Below, piece after piece: positions 8,220 through 17,229 of a stretch of DNA of 64,000 nucleotides. Source of the stretch: an uncultured Alphaproteobacteria bacterium. Lineage in GTDB: Bacteria > Pseudomonadota > Alphaproteobacteria > Rs-D84. The translations under genes and the position numbers were made by a program. Location: contig CATLAX010000001.1 in assembly GCA_949878575.1 (NCBI GenBank), positions 446,220 to 510,219 of the forward strand, read 5' to 3'. The notes beneath the pieces were generated by a model. That model saw only the letters and a program-made list of their open reading frames with translations. It had not been told where the DNA came from and searched no databases. Every line of letters starts with the position of its first letter. Position 1 is the stretch's first letter.

Positions 8220-10115
8220 ATGGGAAAAGTTTTAGGTATTGATTTGGGTACCACTAATTCGGCCATGGCCTTTATGGACGGCAGTGACCCCAAAATAATT
8301 GAAAATGCCGAGGGCCAGCGCACAACACCGTCTGTCGTTGCGTTGACATCAAACGGCGAACAGCTGGTCGGGATTACGGCAAAGAACCAGGCCGTTACAA
8401 ATCCTGAAAATACAATTTATGAAATCAAGCGCCTGATGGGACTGCGTTATGACAGCCCGGTGGTCAAAGAAATCGCGGCGCGTGTGCCGTATAAGATTGT
8501 TCGTGGCGACAATGGCGACGCGTGGGTTGAAATGGACGGTAAAAAATATGCGCCGTCACAGATTTCCGCGATGATTCTGGCAAAACTGAAGAAAGACGCG
8601 GAAAACTATCTGGGCGAACCGGTAACCGATGCGGTTATCACCGTGCCTGCGTATTTTAACGATTCCCAGCGCCAGGCGACAAAAGACGCCGGTCGCATCG
8701 CGGGCTTGAACGTGCTGCGTATTGTAAATGAACCCACGGCCGCGGCATTGGCATATGGCCTGGAAAAAGACAAGAACGGCATAATCGCCGTATACGATTT
8801 GGGTGGCGGAACATTTGACGTGTCCATTCTGGAAATCGTTGACGGCGTGTTTGAGGTAAAGTCAACCAACGGCGACACCCAGCTGGGCGGGTCTGACTTT
8901 GATGCGCGCATTTTGGAATATCTGATTTCCGAATTCAAGGGCCAGACAGGAATTGACCTGACCAACGACAAACTGGCGTTGCAGCGTTTAAAGGAAGCGG
9001 CGGAAAAAGCCAAAATAGAGCTGTCTTCCAAAACGACAACTGACATCAATCTGCCGTATCTGACGGCGGATGCAACCGGGCCGAAGCATTTTAATACAAC
9101 GTTGACCCGTGCAAAGTTGGAATCCTTGGTGGACGATTTGATTCAAAAGACCATTGAGCCATGCAAAAAAGCCCTGGCAGATGCGGGGATTGACAAGTCC
9201 CAGATTAACGAGGTTATTTTGGTCGGCGGCCAGACCCGCATGCCGAAAGTTGCGGAAACCGTAAAGGATTTCTTTGGCCGTGAACCGCACAAGGGTGTAA
9301 ACCCGGACGAGGTTGTGGCCGACGGTGCCGCGATTCAAGGCGGCGTGCTGAAAGGCGATGTAAAAGACGTTCTGTTGTTGGATGTAACGCCTTTGTCGCT
9401 GGGTATAGAAACCCTGGGTGGTGTGTTTACACGTTTGATTGACCGCAACACGACGATTCCCACAAAGAAATCGCAGGTGTTTTCAACCGCCGAAGACAAT
9501 CAGTCCGCCGTTACAATCCGCGTGTTTCAAGGTGAACGCGACATGGCGGCCGATAACAAACTGCTCGGGCAGTTCAATTTGGAAGGTATTGCCCCCGCAC
9601 CGCGCGGCATGCCCCAGATAGAGGTGTCTTTTGATATTGACGCCAACGGCATTGTGCATGTTTCCGCCAAAGACAAGGGTACCGGCAAAGAGCAGACCAT
9701 ATCCATCAAATCAGATGGCGGACTGTCCGAAGAGGATATAAAGAAAATGGTGGATGAAGCGGCTGCGAATGCAGAGGCCGACAAAAAGAAGCGCGCCCTG
9801 GCCGAGGCGAAGAACAACGCAGAGGCCGCGGTGTTCGGTATAGAAAAGTCTTTAAAAGAACACGGTGACAAAGTCAGTGAAGACGAACGCAAGGCGATAG
9901 AAGACGCAAAAAAAGAACTGGCGGACGAAATCGCAAAGGCCGATGCCACCGCGGAAAGTTTAAAGGCAAAGACGGATGCACTGACGGAAAAGGCGATGAA
10001 GCTGGGCGAAGCCGTATACAAGGCAAGCCATGCAGAACAGGCGTCGCAGGCGTCCGGTTCCGACAAACCGGCCGACGACGGCACGCGTGATGCAGACTTT
10101 TCTGAAAAGAAATAA
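8220..10115 (+). CDS. dnaK: chaperone DnaK (Hsp70)
   Basis: ATP-driven cytosolic chaperone. Visible are the N-terminal phosphate loop [29 protein letters not shown], the adenosine segment [11 protein letters not shown], the interdomain region [16 protein letters not shown], and the substrate-binding domain with an Ala/Lys-rich helical lid. The C-terminus ([11 protein letters not shown]) replaces the usual DAEFEEV tail but keeps its acidic character. Length 631 aa is normal. RBS AAGGAGTGAAAA. dnaJ and grpE are not adjacent, so dnaK is a single-gene unit here, with a heat-shock-like promoter before it and a terminator after. Confidence 0.98.
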   Translation: MGKVLGIDLGTTNSAMAFMDGSDPKIIENAEGQRTTPSVVALTSNGEQLVGITAKNQAVTNPENTIYEIKRLMGLRYDSPVVKEIAARVPYKIVRGDNGDAWVEMDGKKYAPSQISAMILAKLKKDAENYLGEPVTDAVITVPAYFNDSQRQATKDAGRIAGLNVLRIVNEPTAAALAYGLEKDKNGIIAVYDLGGGTFDVSILEIVDGVFEVKSTNGDTQLGGSDFDARILEYLISEFKGQTGIDLTNDKLALQRLKEAAEKAKIELSSKTTTDINLPYLTADATGPKHFNTTLTRAKLESLVDDLIQKTIEPCKKALADAGIDKSQINEVILVGGQTRMPKVAETVKDFFGREPHKGVNPDEVVADGAAIQGGVLKGDVKDVLLLDVTPLSLGIETLGGVFTRLIDRNTTIPTKKSQVFSTAEDNQSAVTIRVFQGERDMAADNKLLGQFNLEGIAPAPRGMPQIEVSFDIDANGIVHVSAKDKGTGKEQTISIKSDGGLSEEDIKKMVDEAAANAEADKKKRALAEAKNNAEAAVFGIEKSLKEHGDKVSEDERKAIEDAKKELADEIAKADATAESLKAKTDALTEKAMKLGEAVYKASHAEQASQASGSDKPADDGTRDADFSEKK

Positions 10116-10129
10116 TGTGTTTCGTGACA

Positions 10130-10160
10130 AGCGCCCCTTTTTGGGGCGTTTTATTTTTTT
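10130..10160 (+). terminator. dnaK terminator
   Basis: GCGCCCC/GGGGCG stem with T-rich loop followed by TTTTATTTTTTT. Confidence 0.88.
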
Positions 10161-10172
10161 TGCTTATAGGTA

Positions 10173-10201
10173 TTGACAAAATATAAAATAAGTACTATAT
10201 T
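10173..10201 (+). promoter_or_regulatory. strong sigma-70 promoter
   Basis: TTGACA (10173-10178), 17-base spacer, TATATT (10196-10201), about 40 bases before the 10242 start. Confidence 0.75.
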
Positions 10202-10241
10202 TATTTTGTAATAATAAATGTCGCAACAAAAGGAGAGACAT

Positions 10242-10721
10242 ATGAAAGTAGAAATCAGACAGCTTTTAACGGATATTTCTTTTTTTAGAGAAACGATTAG
10301 TGGAATTCGCTTTATCTGCGAAGACAACAGCTATTTTACAAGCTTCCCGTCTGTTGCCGAATGGACTGGTGGGGATGTTGTATTGGAGCTGCGTACAAGC
10401 GACAGCGCTGCGGAAATTATAAGTCGTTTGGCTGATTATAACATTGTGGCTGTGCCACAAGAGGGTGGTTACAGGACCCGGAGTATAAGGTTTGCCATAA
10501 AAAGTGATAATGACATTATATGTGTTTTGCATAAGGCCTTTGCGGACAGCAATTTGCGTAAAAAAGCGCATCAGCTGGACGGTCTGAACCAGAATGTTGA
10601 TCAGTTGGTTCAGCAGTTGCCGCATGTACGGCACGGTGCGTTTAGTCGCGGTGTCAAGGCAATGAAAAACCAGATAGACACATTGAAAAACATAAGAGCA
10701 TATCATCAAAAGGAACGTTAA
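10242..10721 (+). CDS. hypothetical protein, 159 aa
   Basis: Not recognised. The track begins at 10218, but AAGGAGAG lies directly before the ATG at 10242 (MKVEIRQLLTDISFF), which I take as the start. No signal peptide or membrane segment. The first two thirds look like a mixed alpha/beta domain; the last third is basic and helical (DSNLRKKAHQLDGLNQNVDQ, then KAMKNQIDTLKNIRAYHQKER). It has a near-consensus promoter and shares a bidirectional terminator with pfkA, so it is an independent, probably well expressed unit. Cytosolic role unknown. Confidence 0.75.
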   Translation: MKVEIRQLLTDISFFRETISGIRFICEDNSYFTSFPSVAEWTGGDVVLELRTSDSAAEIISRLADYNIVAVPQEGGYRTRSIRFAIKSDNDIICVLHKAFADSNLRKKAHQLDGLNQNVDQLVQQLPHVRHGAFSRGVKAMKNQIDTLKNIRAYHQKER

Positions 10722-10747
10722 AAAAACCGCCGAACGGCGGTTTTTTT
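10722..10747. terminator. bidirectional terminator
   Basis: AAAAACCGCC/GGCGGTTTTT with GAAC loop, between the 10242 gene and convergent pfkA. Confidence 0.9.
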
Positions 10748-11837
10748 AGTCTTTCATTTCACCAATATACGTCCCCATGTCAACCGCAACCTGTAACAGC
10801 GGGTCATCCGGGGATACATATGCGTTTGACGTCATTAAACCCGAAATGTGCGGGTCGGCGACAACATCGCCGGTGCTAAAGAATTCGGCCAGTGTAATTG
10901 TTTTGCACACGCCGTTCTGCATTGCCGTCATTACATATGTTTCGTTGTTTTCAATCGCGCACAGTGCGCAATCCGCCATTGTGGTTGCCAGTATGCGGTC
11001 CGTGGCGGTTGTATCGCCGGAACGCATCAGATGTTCCGGAAATTCCGGGCGGTTTGCGATGCCCGCCGCCGTTAACTGACGTGAAATCATGTCCGCGGCG
11101 CGGCCGGAATGTCCGCGCAGGGATATTCCCTCTGATACCATTATGATGCCGTAATCGGTTTCGGCATTTTTGATGCGTTCAACAACCTTGTCCATGTTGA
11201 ATTTGATTTCCGGCATCAGAATCACGGCCGCCCCGGTGGCGATTCCCGCCTCCAGTGCCAGTTTGCCGCAGTCACGGCCCATCGCCTGAACAACAAACCA
11301 GCGGTGATGGCTGCGTGCCGTCATTAGCAGCTGGTCGCAGTATGTTGTCAACTGCTGCACCGCCGTATTAAATCCGACGGTTGCATCTGTTAACGGAACG
11401 TCCATGTCAATGGTTTTTGGAATACACACCAGTTTTACGCCCGCATAAATTTCCTTAAAACGCCATGCCAGCGACAGGCTGCCGTTGCCACCGACCAAAA
11501 CCAAAGTATCCAAATTTAATGAAATCAGCGAATCGTGCAACTTTTTATTAAATTCATCCAGTTTGCCGATTTTTGCGGCAGCTTCAAAGTTCATAACACC
11601 GGCGCGGCCGTTGCCCAGAATGCTGCCCGACAGGCGCGCCGCCGCCAATGGCACCGATTCCGGTGTCAGTTCTGATGCCTGGACGGGGGTTGCATACAAT
11701 CCGTCGGTGCCGTCACGAATTCCAATTACAGTCCAACCGCGCACGGCCGCGCCGCAGATTACGCGTTGAATAACAGTGTTCAGGCCGCTGCAGTCGCCGC
11801 CCGTGGTCATTATGCCTATTCTTTTTGACTCACTCAT
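10746..11837 (-). CDS. pfkA: 6-phosphofructokinase family protein
   Basis: Phosphorylates fructose-6-phosphate in glycolysis. The 363-aa protein has the PFK core: GGDCSGLN (13-20), GGNGS (116-120), PKTIDMD (140-146) with the catalytic-base Asp144, and QAMGRDCGKLAL. Gly at the position after 118 corresponds to the ATP-type Gly104, while Lys141 corresponds to the PPi-type Lys124, giving the G/K combination known from some ATP-dependent actinobacterial enzymes. Two positions are odd: Asn118 where ATP-PFKs have Mg-binding Asp103, and Met145 where the motif normally reads TIDND. Phosphoryl donor therefore uncertain. Single gene facing the 10242 gene. Confidence 0.88.
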   Translation of the reverse strand: MSESKRIGIMTTGGDCSGLNTVIQRVICGAAVRGWTVIGIRDGTDGLYATPVQASELTPESVPLAAARLSGSILGNGRAGVMNFEAAAKIGKLDEFNKKLHDSLISLNLDTLVLVGGNGSLSLAWRFKEIYAGVKLVCIPKTIDMDVPLTDATVGFNTAVQQLTTYCDQLLMTARSHHRWFVVQAMGRDCGKLALEAGIATGAAVILMPEIKFNMDKVVERIKNAETDYGIIMVSEGISLRGHSGRAADMISRQLTAAGIANRPEFPEHLMRSGDTTATDRILATTMADCALCAIENNETYVMTAMQNGVCKTITLAEFFSTGDVVADPHISGLMTSNAYVSPDDPLLQVAVDMGTYIGEMKD

Positions 11838-11880
11838 TTTTCCATTCCTTTTTTTGCCGATAAATTATAGCACAATTAAG

Positions 11881-11908
11881 TTGACAAAGAAATATATTTT
11901 GCGATAAT
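11881..11908 (+). promoter_or_regulatory. promoter of LysM gene
   Basis: TTGACA, 16-base spacer, GATAAT, ending 36 bases before the ATG at 11945. Confidence 0.6.
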
Positions 11909-11944
11909 TTGTCCATTGTTATAATTTATGTCCGGAGTTATCAA

Positions 11945-13066
11945 ATGGCAAAGAAAAATACCTCGCAAAAAAGAAAACCCTCTACGGATGATTTGATTGA
12001 CAGCGCAATAGCACAGCAGAATTCATGGATGGAAAACAGACGTGCCTTTGCACGGCGGTTTCTGCATACGTTAAACATATTCGCGCGCCCCGCACCAAAG
12101 CCCGGTGAACAATCGGAAAAGAAAAAGGTTGATATACGCGGCGGTCTGCGCGCGTACTGGTTCCCGATATTTTGCGCATTGGCGGTGATATTTGTCGCCG
12201 TGTGGGTCGTCTTTGTTCATACGCCTGTTGCGCATCGCGTTGTTATTGTGCCGGCCGTGCCGGAACCCGTCGTTCGCGACATAGACACCACAACCGCGCC
12301 GGAATTTGATATTGTGCGCATAGAACGCGGCGGCAAAATAGTTGTTGCGGGGCGCTGGTTGCCGCATCAGAACATATCAATACTGGTTGATGGAAAAATA
12401 ACGGCGACGGAACGTACGGATTCTCGCGGGGAATTTGTTTATGCCCCCATGCGGCCGCTGCGTCCCGGCAACTATACGATATCTTTGCTGGGGGTGAATC
12501 CAGATGTCGCCTCGCGGGACAAGGTGTTCGTATATGTTTCAGAACTTAGTCATGAAAATTCCATATCGCTGTTAATGACGCCGGACGGCAGCACCCTGCT
12601 CCAGGCACCCACAATGTTGCAGCATGGGGATCTGGTGGTGTCAAAGATAGATTATCTGGACACGGGCCGTATAATTGTCACCGGTGATGCGCTGCCGCGG
12701 TTGCGCGTGTCTTTGACGCTGGATGACAAATACATCGGGTTTGCGCGCGTGTCCGACCACAGACACTTTGGCCTGGGGGCTGATGTGGGCGAACTGACGC
12801 CGGGGCGCGAATATCGTTTGGCGGTGCGTCTGCACGACGGCGACGGCCGTACTGTTGCAACGATAAACCATGACTTTAAAATGCCGGAAATGACAGGGGA
12901 CGACGATACTTTTTACACTGTGCGCCGTGGCGATTGCCTGTGGATTATTGCGCGGAATTTTCTGCGCCGCGGAATTTTGTTTAGTGTAATTGCGGAACGC
13001 AACGACATAGAAAATCCGAATTTGATTTATCCAAAGCAGTTGCTGCAGATTCCGGTTGAAAAATAA
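11945..13066 (+). CDS. membrane-anchored LysM domain protein
   Basis: Product of 373 aa. An N-terminal cytoplasmic basic segment (about 85 aa) is followed by one transmembrane helix (FPIFCALAVIFVAVWVVFV), two Ig/beta-type modules (GGKIVVAGRWLPHQNISILV and SKIDYLDTGRIIVTGDALP, which look like diverged copies) and a C-terminal LysM (YTVRRGDCLWIIARNFL to YPKQLLQIPVEK). This matches the alphaproteobacterial layout of TM, Ig-like and LysM, and suggests a peptidoglycan-binding inner-membrane protein. The track start at 11909 is rejected in favour of the ATG with CCGGAG seven bases upstream. The next gene begins directly at its stop codon, so they are probably co-transcribed. Confidence 0.85.
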   Translation: MAKKNTSQKRKPSTDDLIDSAIAQQNSWMENRRAFARRFLHTLNIFARPAPKPGEQSEKKKVDIRGGLRAYWFPIFCALAVIFVAVWVVFVHTPVAHRVVIVPAVPEPVVRDIDTTTAPEFDIVRIERGGKIVVAGRWLPHQNISILVDGKITATERTDSRGEFVYAPMRPLRPGNYTISLLGVNPDVASRDKVFVYVSELSHENSISLLMTPDGSTLLQAPTMLQHGDLVVSKIDYLDTGRIIVTGDALPRLRVSLTLDDKYIGFARVSDHRHFGLGADVGELTPGREYRLAVRLHDGDGRTVATINHDFKMPEMTGDDDTFYTVRRGDCLWIIARNFLRRGILFSVIAERNDIENPNLIYPKQLLQIPVEK

Positions 13067-13516
13067 ATGAACAAAGAAGATGCAAAAAATTATTTGATGA
13101 TGGCGGCAATGTTGGCGAATTATGACATTGACCGCCGCGGCGTGGACATAGTGCCGACAGACTTTATGCGCAAAATTTTAAAAAGGCTTATTTTACGCGG
13201 CTTTTGCATCAAATGTGCGTTGTGCCATAAACCCATTGTTCATGAGAGCGAATTGTCATTAGACCATACTGTGCCAAGATCGCATGGCGGCAGTGATTAT
13301 CTGCACAATATGCAGCCGGCCCATCGTACATGCAATGAAAAGAAAGGCAACAACACAAATGAGGATGATATTGAACGGGCGTGCACCGGTTCTGATGATT
13401 CACCGTCCGAAATATTAAAGCGTAAGAGAAAACGCAAATATGCGGATCAAAAGCATCGCAATATTAAACGTATAAAACCCTGGGAAATAGATAACAGTTA
13501 TAATAAAGGCAGATAA
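13067..13516 (+). CDS. HNH endonuclease-like protein
   Basis: 149 aa with an HNH core: CALCHK zinc knuckle, LDHTVPRSHGGSDYLHNMQPAHRTCNEKKG, i.e. the His-Asn-His catalytic pattern with a CxxC...HRTCNEKKG zinc site. The N-terminal 45 aa are helical and the C-terminus is very basic (ILKRKRKRKYADQKHRNIKRIK), consistent with nucleic acid binding. It starts immediately after the LysM gene stop with no gap, so it is probably translationally coupled. Such small HNH proteins may be nicking enzymes or repair factors; no phage or intron context is seen. Confidence 0.85.
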   Translation: MNKEDAKNYLMMAAMLANYDIDRRGVDIVPTDFMRKILKRLILRGFCIKCALCHKPIVHESELSLDHTVPRSHGGSDYLHNMQPAHRTCNEKKGNNTNEDDIERACTGSDDSPSEILKRKRKRKYADQKHRNIKRIKPWEIDNSYNKGR

Positions 13517-13519
13517 AAA

Positions 13520-13549
13520 AACACCGGCCTCTGGTCGGTTTCGTTTTTT
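13520..13549 (+). terminator. terminator after HNH gene
   Basis: ACCGGCC/GGTCGGT stem with TCT loop, then TTCGTTTTTT. Confidence 0.8.
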
Positions 13550-13586
13550 ATTGCCTGCATTGCAGGGATGTCTTGTTGTTTAAACC

Positions 13587-13660
13587 TGGTGCGGGCGAAG
13601 GGAATCGAACCCTCGTCTTCAGCTTGGGAAGCTGACGTGCTACCATTATACCACGCCCGC
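13587..13660 (-). tRNA. tRNA-Gly (anticodon CCC)
   Basis: Complete cloverleaf on the minus strand: acceptor GCGGGCG/CGCCCGC, anticodon stem TCAGC/GCTGA with loop TTCCCAA, T arm GAGGGTTCGATTCCCTT. The 3' CCA is encoded and the discriminator is A. It decodes GGG. Confidence 0.95.
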
Positions 13661-13795
13661 AGTTTGAAGGACGGGCTGATTTTATAACCTTTGCCTGTAA
13701 AAGTCCAGAACAAAAAGTGCGGGGCTTTTTCTGTTTGATTTTTCGTTTGTTAAGCTATACCGTATTTCGTATCACCTACACAAAGGGAGAAAATT

Positions 13796-15049
13796 ATGAG
13801 TAGTGAAAATTTGAATCCTCTGTTGGCCGCACAGCGTCGTGTAAAAGTGGCTTGCGACAAACTGGGGTTGAAACCTGATGTTTACGAGATTTTAAAAAAT
13901 CCGCAACGGATGTTTGAAGTGTCAATTCCTGTTAAAATGGACGACGGTTCCATAAAGGTCTTTACAGGATTCCGCGCCCAGCATAACACGGCGATAGGAC
14001 CGTCAAAGGGCGGCGTGCGCTTTCATCCCATGGTAACCCGGGACGAGGTTGCGGCACTGTCCATATGGATGACTTTTAAGTGCGCCGTTACCGGGATTCC
14101 GTATGGCGGCGGCAAAGGCGGCATTATTGTTGACCCCAAAGAATTGTCCGCTGGTGAACTGGAACGCCTGTGCCGCGCGTATGTTGATGCAATTTATCCG
14201 ATACTGGGCGAAAAAAAGGACGTGCCAGCGCCGGACGTCAACACCAACGGCCAGATAATGTCGTGGATGATTGATGAATATATAAAACTGTCCGGCGAGG
14301 CGTCTTTTGGCACCTTTACCGGCAAACCGGTTGAACTGGCCGGGTCCAAGGGTCGCACGCGTGCAACCGGACTGGGTATCTCTATTGTGATAGCAAAGGC
14401 GTTGAAAACCCAGAACAAAGATATGAAGGGTGCAACGATTGCCATCCAGGGATTTGGAAACGTCGGCAGCTTTACCGCAAAATGCAGTCATGACATGGGG
14501 GCAAAGATTGTCGCCATTGCAGAATGGAACACAATTCTGTACAATGAAAAAGGAATTGATATTGACGCGCTGATGCAGTTCAAGGCCGATAACAAGGGCA
14601 GCATTAAAGGTTTCCCGGGGGCGGATGAAATTTCCGCGGAACAGTTCTGGGGTCTGGATGTGGACGTTGTGTCGCCGTGCGCAATGGAAAACACTATTAC
14701 CAAAGAAACCGCGCCGTTGATTAAAAGCAAGCTGGTCGTGGAGGGAGCAAACGGGCCGACGACGATAGAGGGCGAAGAAATATTGAACGCAAAGGGTGTA
14801 ACCGTTGTTCCGGATATTCTGGCGAATGCCGGCGGGGTCACGGTTTCATATTTTGAATGGGTTCAAAACCGCTATGGCTATTACTGGGGCGAGGCAGAGG
14901 TTGAACAGAAAGAGGAAATCGCAATGAAAGATGCCTTTGATGCGATTTACAAGATAAAGACTCAGTACAGTGTTACCATGCGCGAGGCGGCGTACATGCA
15001 TTCTATCAAGCGTGTTGCAACCGCCATGGAATTGCGCGGATGGTGCTGA
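13796..15049 (+). CDS. gdhA: glutamate dehydrogenase (Glu/Leu/Phe/Val dehydrogenase family)
   Basis: Reversible oxidative deamination of glutamate to 2-oxoglutarate and ammonia. The 417-aa protein has GPSKGGVRFHP, the catalytic Lys107 in PYGGGKGGI, PAPDVNTNGQIMSWM, and the nucleotide-binding GFGNVGSFTA. The length and sequence resemble the compact hexameric GDH-2 type. Leu or Phe dehydrogenases are shorter and lack this match, so glutamate is the likely substrate. RBS AAAGGGAGAAAA. Monocistronic with a strong terminator; it links amino-acid fermentation to the TCA branch. Confidence 0.93.
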   Translation: MSSENLNPLLAAQRRVKVACDKLGLKPDVYEILKNPQRMFEVSIPVKMDDGSIKVFTGFRAQHNTAIGPSKGGVRFHPMVTRDEVAALSIWMTFKCAVTGIPYGGGKGGIIVDPKELSAGELERLCRAYVDAIYPILGEKKDVPAPDVNTNGQIMSWMIDEYIKLSGEASFGTFTGKPVELAGSKGRTRATGLGISIVIAKALKTQNKDMKGATIAIQGFGNVGSFTAKCSHDMGAKIVAIAEWNTILYNEKGIDIDALMQFKADNKGSIKGFPGADEISAEQFWGLDVDVVSPCAMENTITKETAPLIKSKLVVEGANGPTTIEGEEILNAKGVTVVPDILANAGGVTVSYFEWVQNRYGYYWGEAEVEQKEEIAMKDAFDAIYKIKTQYSVTMREAAYMHSIKRVATAMELRGWC

Positions 15050-15070
15050 TGCCACTGTGTTGTATATGGC

Positions 15071-15096
15071 AAAATCCCCGCTTTGTCGGGGATTTT
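15071..15096 (+). terminator. gdhA terminator
   Basis: AAAATCCCCG/CGGGGATTTT stem with CTTTGT loop and T-run. Confidence 0.9.
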
Positions 15097-15107
15097 TTAA
15101 TATTTTA

Positions 15108-15136
15108 TTGACTTTTGATAATTTTTGATAAATAAT
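15108..15136 (+). promoter_or_regulatory. rpsP operon promoter
   Basis: TTGACT, 17-base spacer, AATAATTGC; same form as the rplY promoter. It leaves a leader of about 130 bases before rpsP. Confidence 0.7.
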
Positions 15137-15142
15137 TGCCTT

Positions 15143-15271
15143 GCAAATCCCAATAGATTGCCATTACAGATACCCCAGTACGCGGAATGCGTGTGGAACA
15201 TCAACCGGCGAGTGTTCGCTCTTGATGCATGGTCGTCTTTATGGGCAAAGATAATTAATAAGGAGCAAAAA
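15143..15271 (+). promoter_or_regulatory. structured 5' leader of rpsP operon
   Basis: About 130 untranslated bases. A hairpin CATCAA..GCGA/TCGC..TTGATG occupies 15199-15227, upstream of the AAGGAG ribosome site. An autoregulatory ribosomal-protein leader is possible but not matched to a known class. The ORF-track start at 15125 falls in this leader and is rejected. Confidence 0.4.
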
Positions 15272-15691
15272 ATGGCAACAGTTATCAGACTGGCACGTTA
15301 CGGGGCGAAAAAGCGTCCGTATTATCACATAGTAGTTACGGATTCACGCAACGCCCGCAATTCCGGCAATGTTCTGGAGGTGGTTGGAAAATACGACCCG
15401 ATGCAGCCCAAAGACAGCGACAAGCGCGTTGTTTTAAAGATGGATGAGGTTAAGGCCTGGATGGCAAAGGGCGCAAAACCGTCCGACCGTGTTTACAAAT
15501 TCCTGGCAAATGCCGGCGTGGTCGCGAAAAAGCCGGTTCCGGTTCAGACTAAAAAACATCTGCAGTCGGAAAAGACACAGATGAAGATCAAGGACAAGGC
15601 GGAAAAACTGGCCAAGGCGGCAGAGGAAAAGGCCGCAGCAGAAGCAGCGGCCAAAGCGGCCGCGGAAGCACCGGCGGAATCCGCGGAATAA
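15272..15691 (+). CDS. rpsP: 30S ribosomal protein S16
   Basis: Assembly protein of the small subunit. N-terminus MATVIRLARYGAKKRPYYHIVVTDSRNAR is canonical and gives the start, supported by AAGGAGCAAAAA. The core ends near residue 85; the remaining roughly 50 residues form an Ala/Lys/Glu-rich tail (KAEKLAKAAEEKAAAEAAAK), as in many alphaproteobacteria. First gene of the rpsP-(ORF)-rimM-trmD-rplS operon. A GC-rich hairpin with a short T-run follows it and may attenuate downstream expression. Confidence 0.97.
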   Translation: MATVIRLARYGAKKRPYYHIVVTDSRNARNSGNVLEVVGKYDPMQPKDSDKRVVLKMDEVKAWMAKGAKPSDRVYKFLANAGVVAKKPVPVQTKKHLQSEKTQMKIKDKAEKLAKAAEEKAAAEAAAKAAAEAPAESAE

Positions 15692-15695
15692 TATT

Positions 15696-15722
15696 ATATC
15701 CCCGGGCTTGTCCCGGGGTTTA
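15696..15722 (+). terminator. GC-rich hairpin, possible partial terminator
   Basis: CCCCGGG/CCCGGGG stem followed only by TTTAAAC, so probably leaky; it lies inside the rpsP operon. Confidence 0.5.
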
Positions 15723-15738
15723 AACAAGAGAATTCTTA

Positions 15739-16074
15739 ATGGCTAAACATGAAAAAGATTGCTTTTATTGTATACAAAAGTCTAATGTTGGGTGTTACGG
15801 CTGTCAGGTATTAAATTTGCCCGAAATAGATTATGTATTTTGTCCGCTTGAAAGTAATGTGGTGTGCAGAACACTGACATGGGGCGTGGTTAGCTATGAT
15901 AAATTTTTGAGAAAACTGTCGGAAACGGATGATCTGGCTATAATTTCTCAAGATATAACCTGGTGTCCCGGCGAATGTGGCGACGCAAAGCGAAAATTAG
16001 CGAACGTGGCCATATGTAAAAAAATGGGGCTGGATCCGAAAAAGTGTTTGGATGTCAATGGGCGAGAACGTTAA
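15739..16074 (+). CDS. small Cys-rich zinc-ribbon-like protein in rpsP operon
   Basis: Not recognised. 111 aa with ten cysteines, beginning with two CxxC pairs (C8-C11, C19-C22), then CPLE, VVC, WCPGECG and late CKK/KKC. No signal peptide, so a cytosolic metal-binding fold is inferred. It sits between rpsP and rimM, places where the operon is normally continuous, and its stop codon overlaps the rimM start (TAATG), so translation is coupled. Co-transcription suggests a link to ribosome maturation, but the sequence does not prove this. Confidence 0.75.
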   Translation: MAKHEKDCFYCIQKSNVGCYGCQVLNLPEIDYVFCPLESNVVCRTLTWGVVSYDKFLRKLSETDDLAIISQDITWCPGECGDAKRKLANVAICKKMGLDPKKCLDVNGRER

Positions 16075-16544
16075 TGATGAAAGACGATAAAAAAATCTTG
16101 GTCGGAAAAATTGTCGCGCCCCAGGGAATCCGGGGCGAGGTGCGTGTTCAAACATACACCGCGTCGCCGATGGATTTTAAAGCCTTGCCGGTACAGTCGC
16201 CCCGTTTTAATGACGGTGATTTTAAATTTGTACGACGCTTAAACCCGACCTCTTCCGTTGTTGTGGCTAAAATTCGCGGCGTGGATGACCGCACGGCGGC
16301 GGAAACGCTGCGCGGGGCGGATTTGTTCATTGCGCGTGATGCATTGCCCGCAGTGGATGAAAACGAGTATTACCAGGCGGATTTAATCGGCTTTCGTGTC
16401 ATGCGCGGCGGCACGGAAATAGGCGTTCTGGACGGATTTCAGAATTTTGGCGCAGGCGATATAATGGAGCTTGATTCGGGTGACATGATACTGTTTGCGG
16501 GCGCCGTTGTGGATTTTGGAACAAAAACAATTACGGTTAAATAA
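16074..16544 (+). CDS. rimM: ribosome maturation factor RimM
   Basis: Binds S19 and helps 16S 3' domain maturation. Visible are the RimM N-terminal barrel (VGKIVAPQGIRGEVRVQTYT, then GVDDRTAAETLRGADLFI) and a shortened PRC-barrel (YYQADLIGFRVM, then LDGFQNFGAGDIMEL, ending TKTITVK). At about 156 aa it is at the short end because the C-terminal PRC tail is trimmed. The start uses TAATGATG overlapping the upstream stop; the next codon is also ATG (16077). The track start at 16044 has no support. Confidence 0.92.
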   Translation: MMKDDKKILVGKIVAPQGIRGEVRVQTYTASPMDFKALPVQSPRFNDGDFKFVRRLNPTSSVVVAKIRGVDDRTAAETLRGADLFIARDALPAVDENEYYQADLIGFRVMRGGTEIGVLDGFQNFGAGDIMELDSGDMILFAGAVVDFGTKTITVK

Positions 16545-16546
16545 AT

Positions 16547-17227
16547 ATGCATTTCAACATACTGACCATTTTTCCGGAAATGTTTCCAGGCACGCTTGGG
16601 GCCGGTGTTGTCGGACGCGCGCTGGAGCGCGGAATATGGTCGTATGATGTGATAAACATACGCGATTTTGCATACAACAATTACGGCAGTGTTGACGACG
16701 AACAGTTTGGCGGCGGCAAGGGCATGGTAATGCGGCCCGATGTTTTGGGCGCGGCGCTGGATTCTATAAAAAACAGGGGGCGGATAATATACTTTTCGCC
16801 GCGCGGCCCGCGCCTGACACAGCATATGGTGCGCGAATTTGCGGACAATGCGGATGTGACTTATACCCTGCTCTGTGGCCGGTACGAAGGAATAGATGAA
16901 CGAATCATTGAAGAATATGATATAATGGAGCTGTCTATTGGCGACTATATCCTGTCCGGCGGTGAAATTGCCGCACAGGTTTTTGTTGACAGCGCGGTTC
17001 GCGTATTAGATAATGTCGTCGGCGGCGGTGAAAGCGCCACCGCAAATGAAAGTTTTGAAATCGGGGGGCTGGAATGGCCGTTGTACACCCGCCCGTCGGC
17101 ATGGCGTGGACGAAATGTCCCAGAAGTCCTGCTGTCCGGTCACCACGGCAACATAGAACGGTGGCGGAAACAACAATCGGACGAGATAACAAAAAAGCGT
17201 CGTCCGGATTTAATAAAGGAAAAGTAA
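16547..17227 (+). CDS. trmD: tRNA (guanine37-N1)-methyltransferase
   Basis: Methylates G37 next to the anticodon to prevent frameshifting. The 226-aa SPOUT enzyme shows [36 protein letters not shown], the trefoil-knot SAM loop [18 protein letters not shown] and [14 protein letters not shown], and the C-terminal [20 protein letters not shown]. Length is normal. It begins 2 bases after rimM and is followed 2 bases later by rplS, so it is in the same operon. Confidence 0.97.
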   Translation: MHFNILTIFPEMFPGTLGAGVVGRALERGIWSYDVINIRDFAYNNYGSVDDEQFGGGKGMVMRPDVLGAALDSIKNRGRIIYFSPRGPRLTQHMVREFADNADVTYTLLCGRYEGIDERIIEEYDIMELSIGDYILSGGEIAAQVFVDSAVRVLDNVVGGGESATANESFEIGGLEWPLYTRPSAWRGRNVPEVLLSGHHGNIERWRKQQSDEITKKRRPDLIKEK

Positions 17228-17229
17228 CA

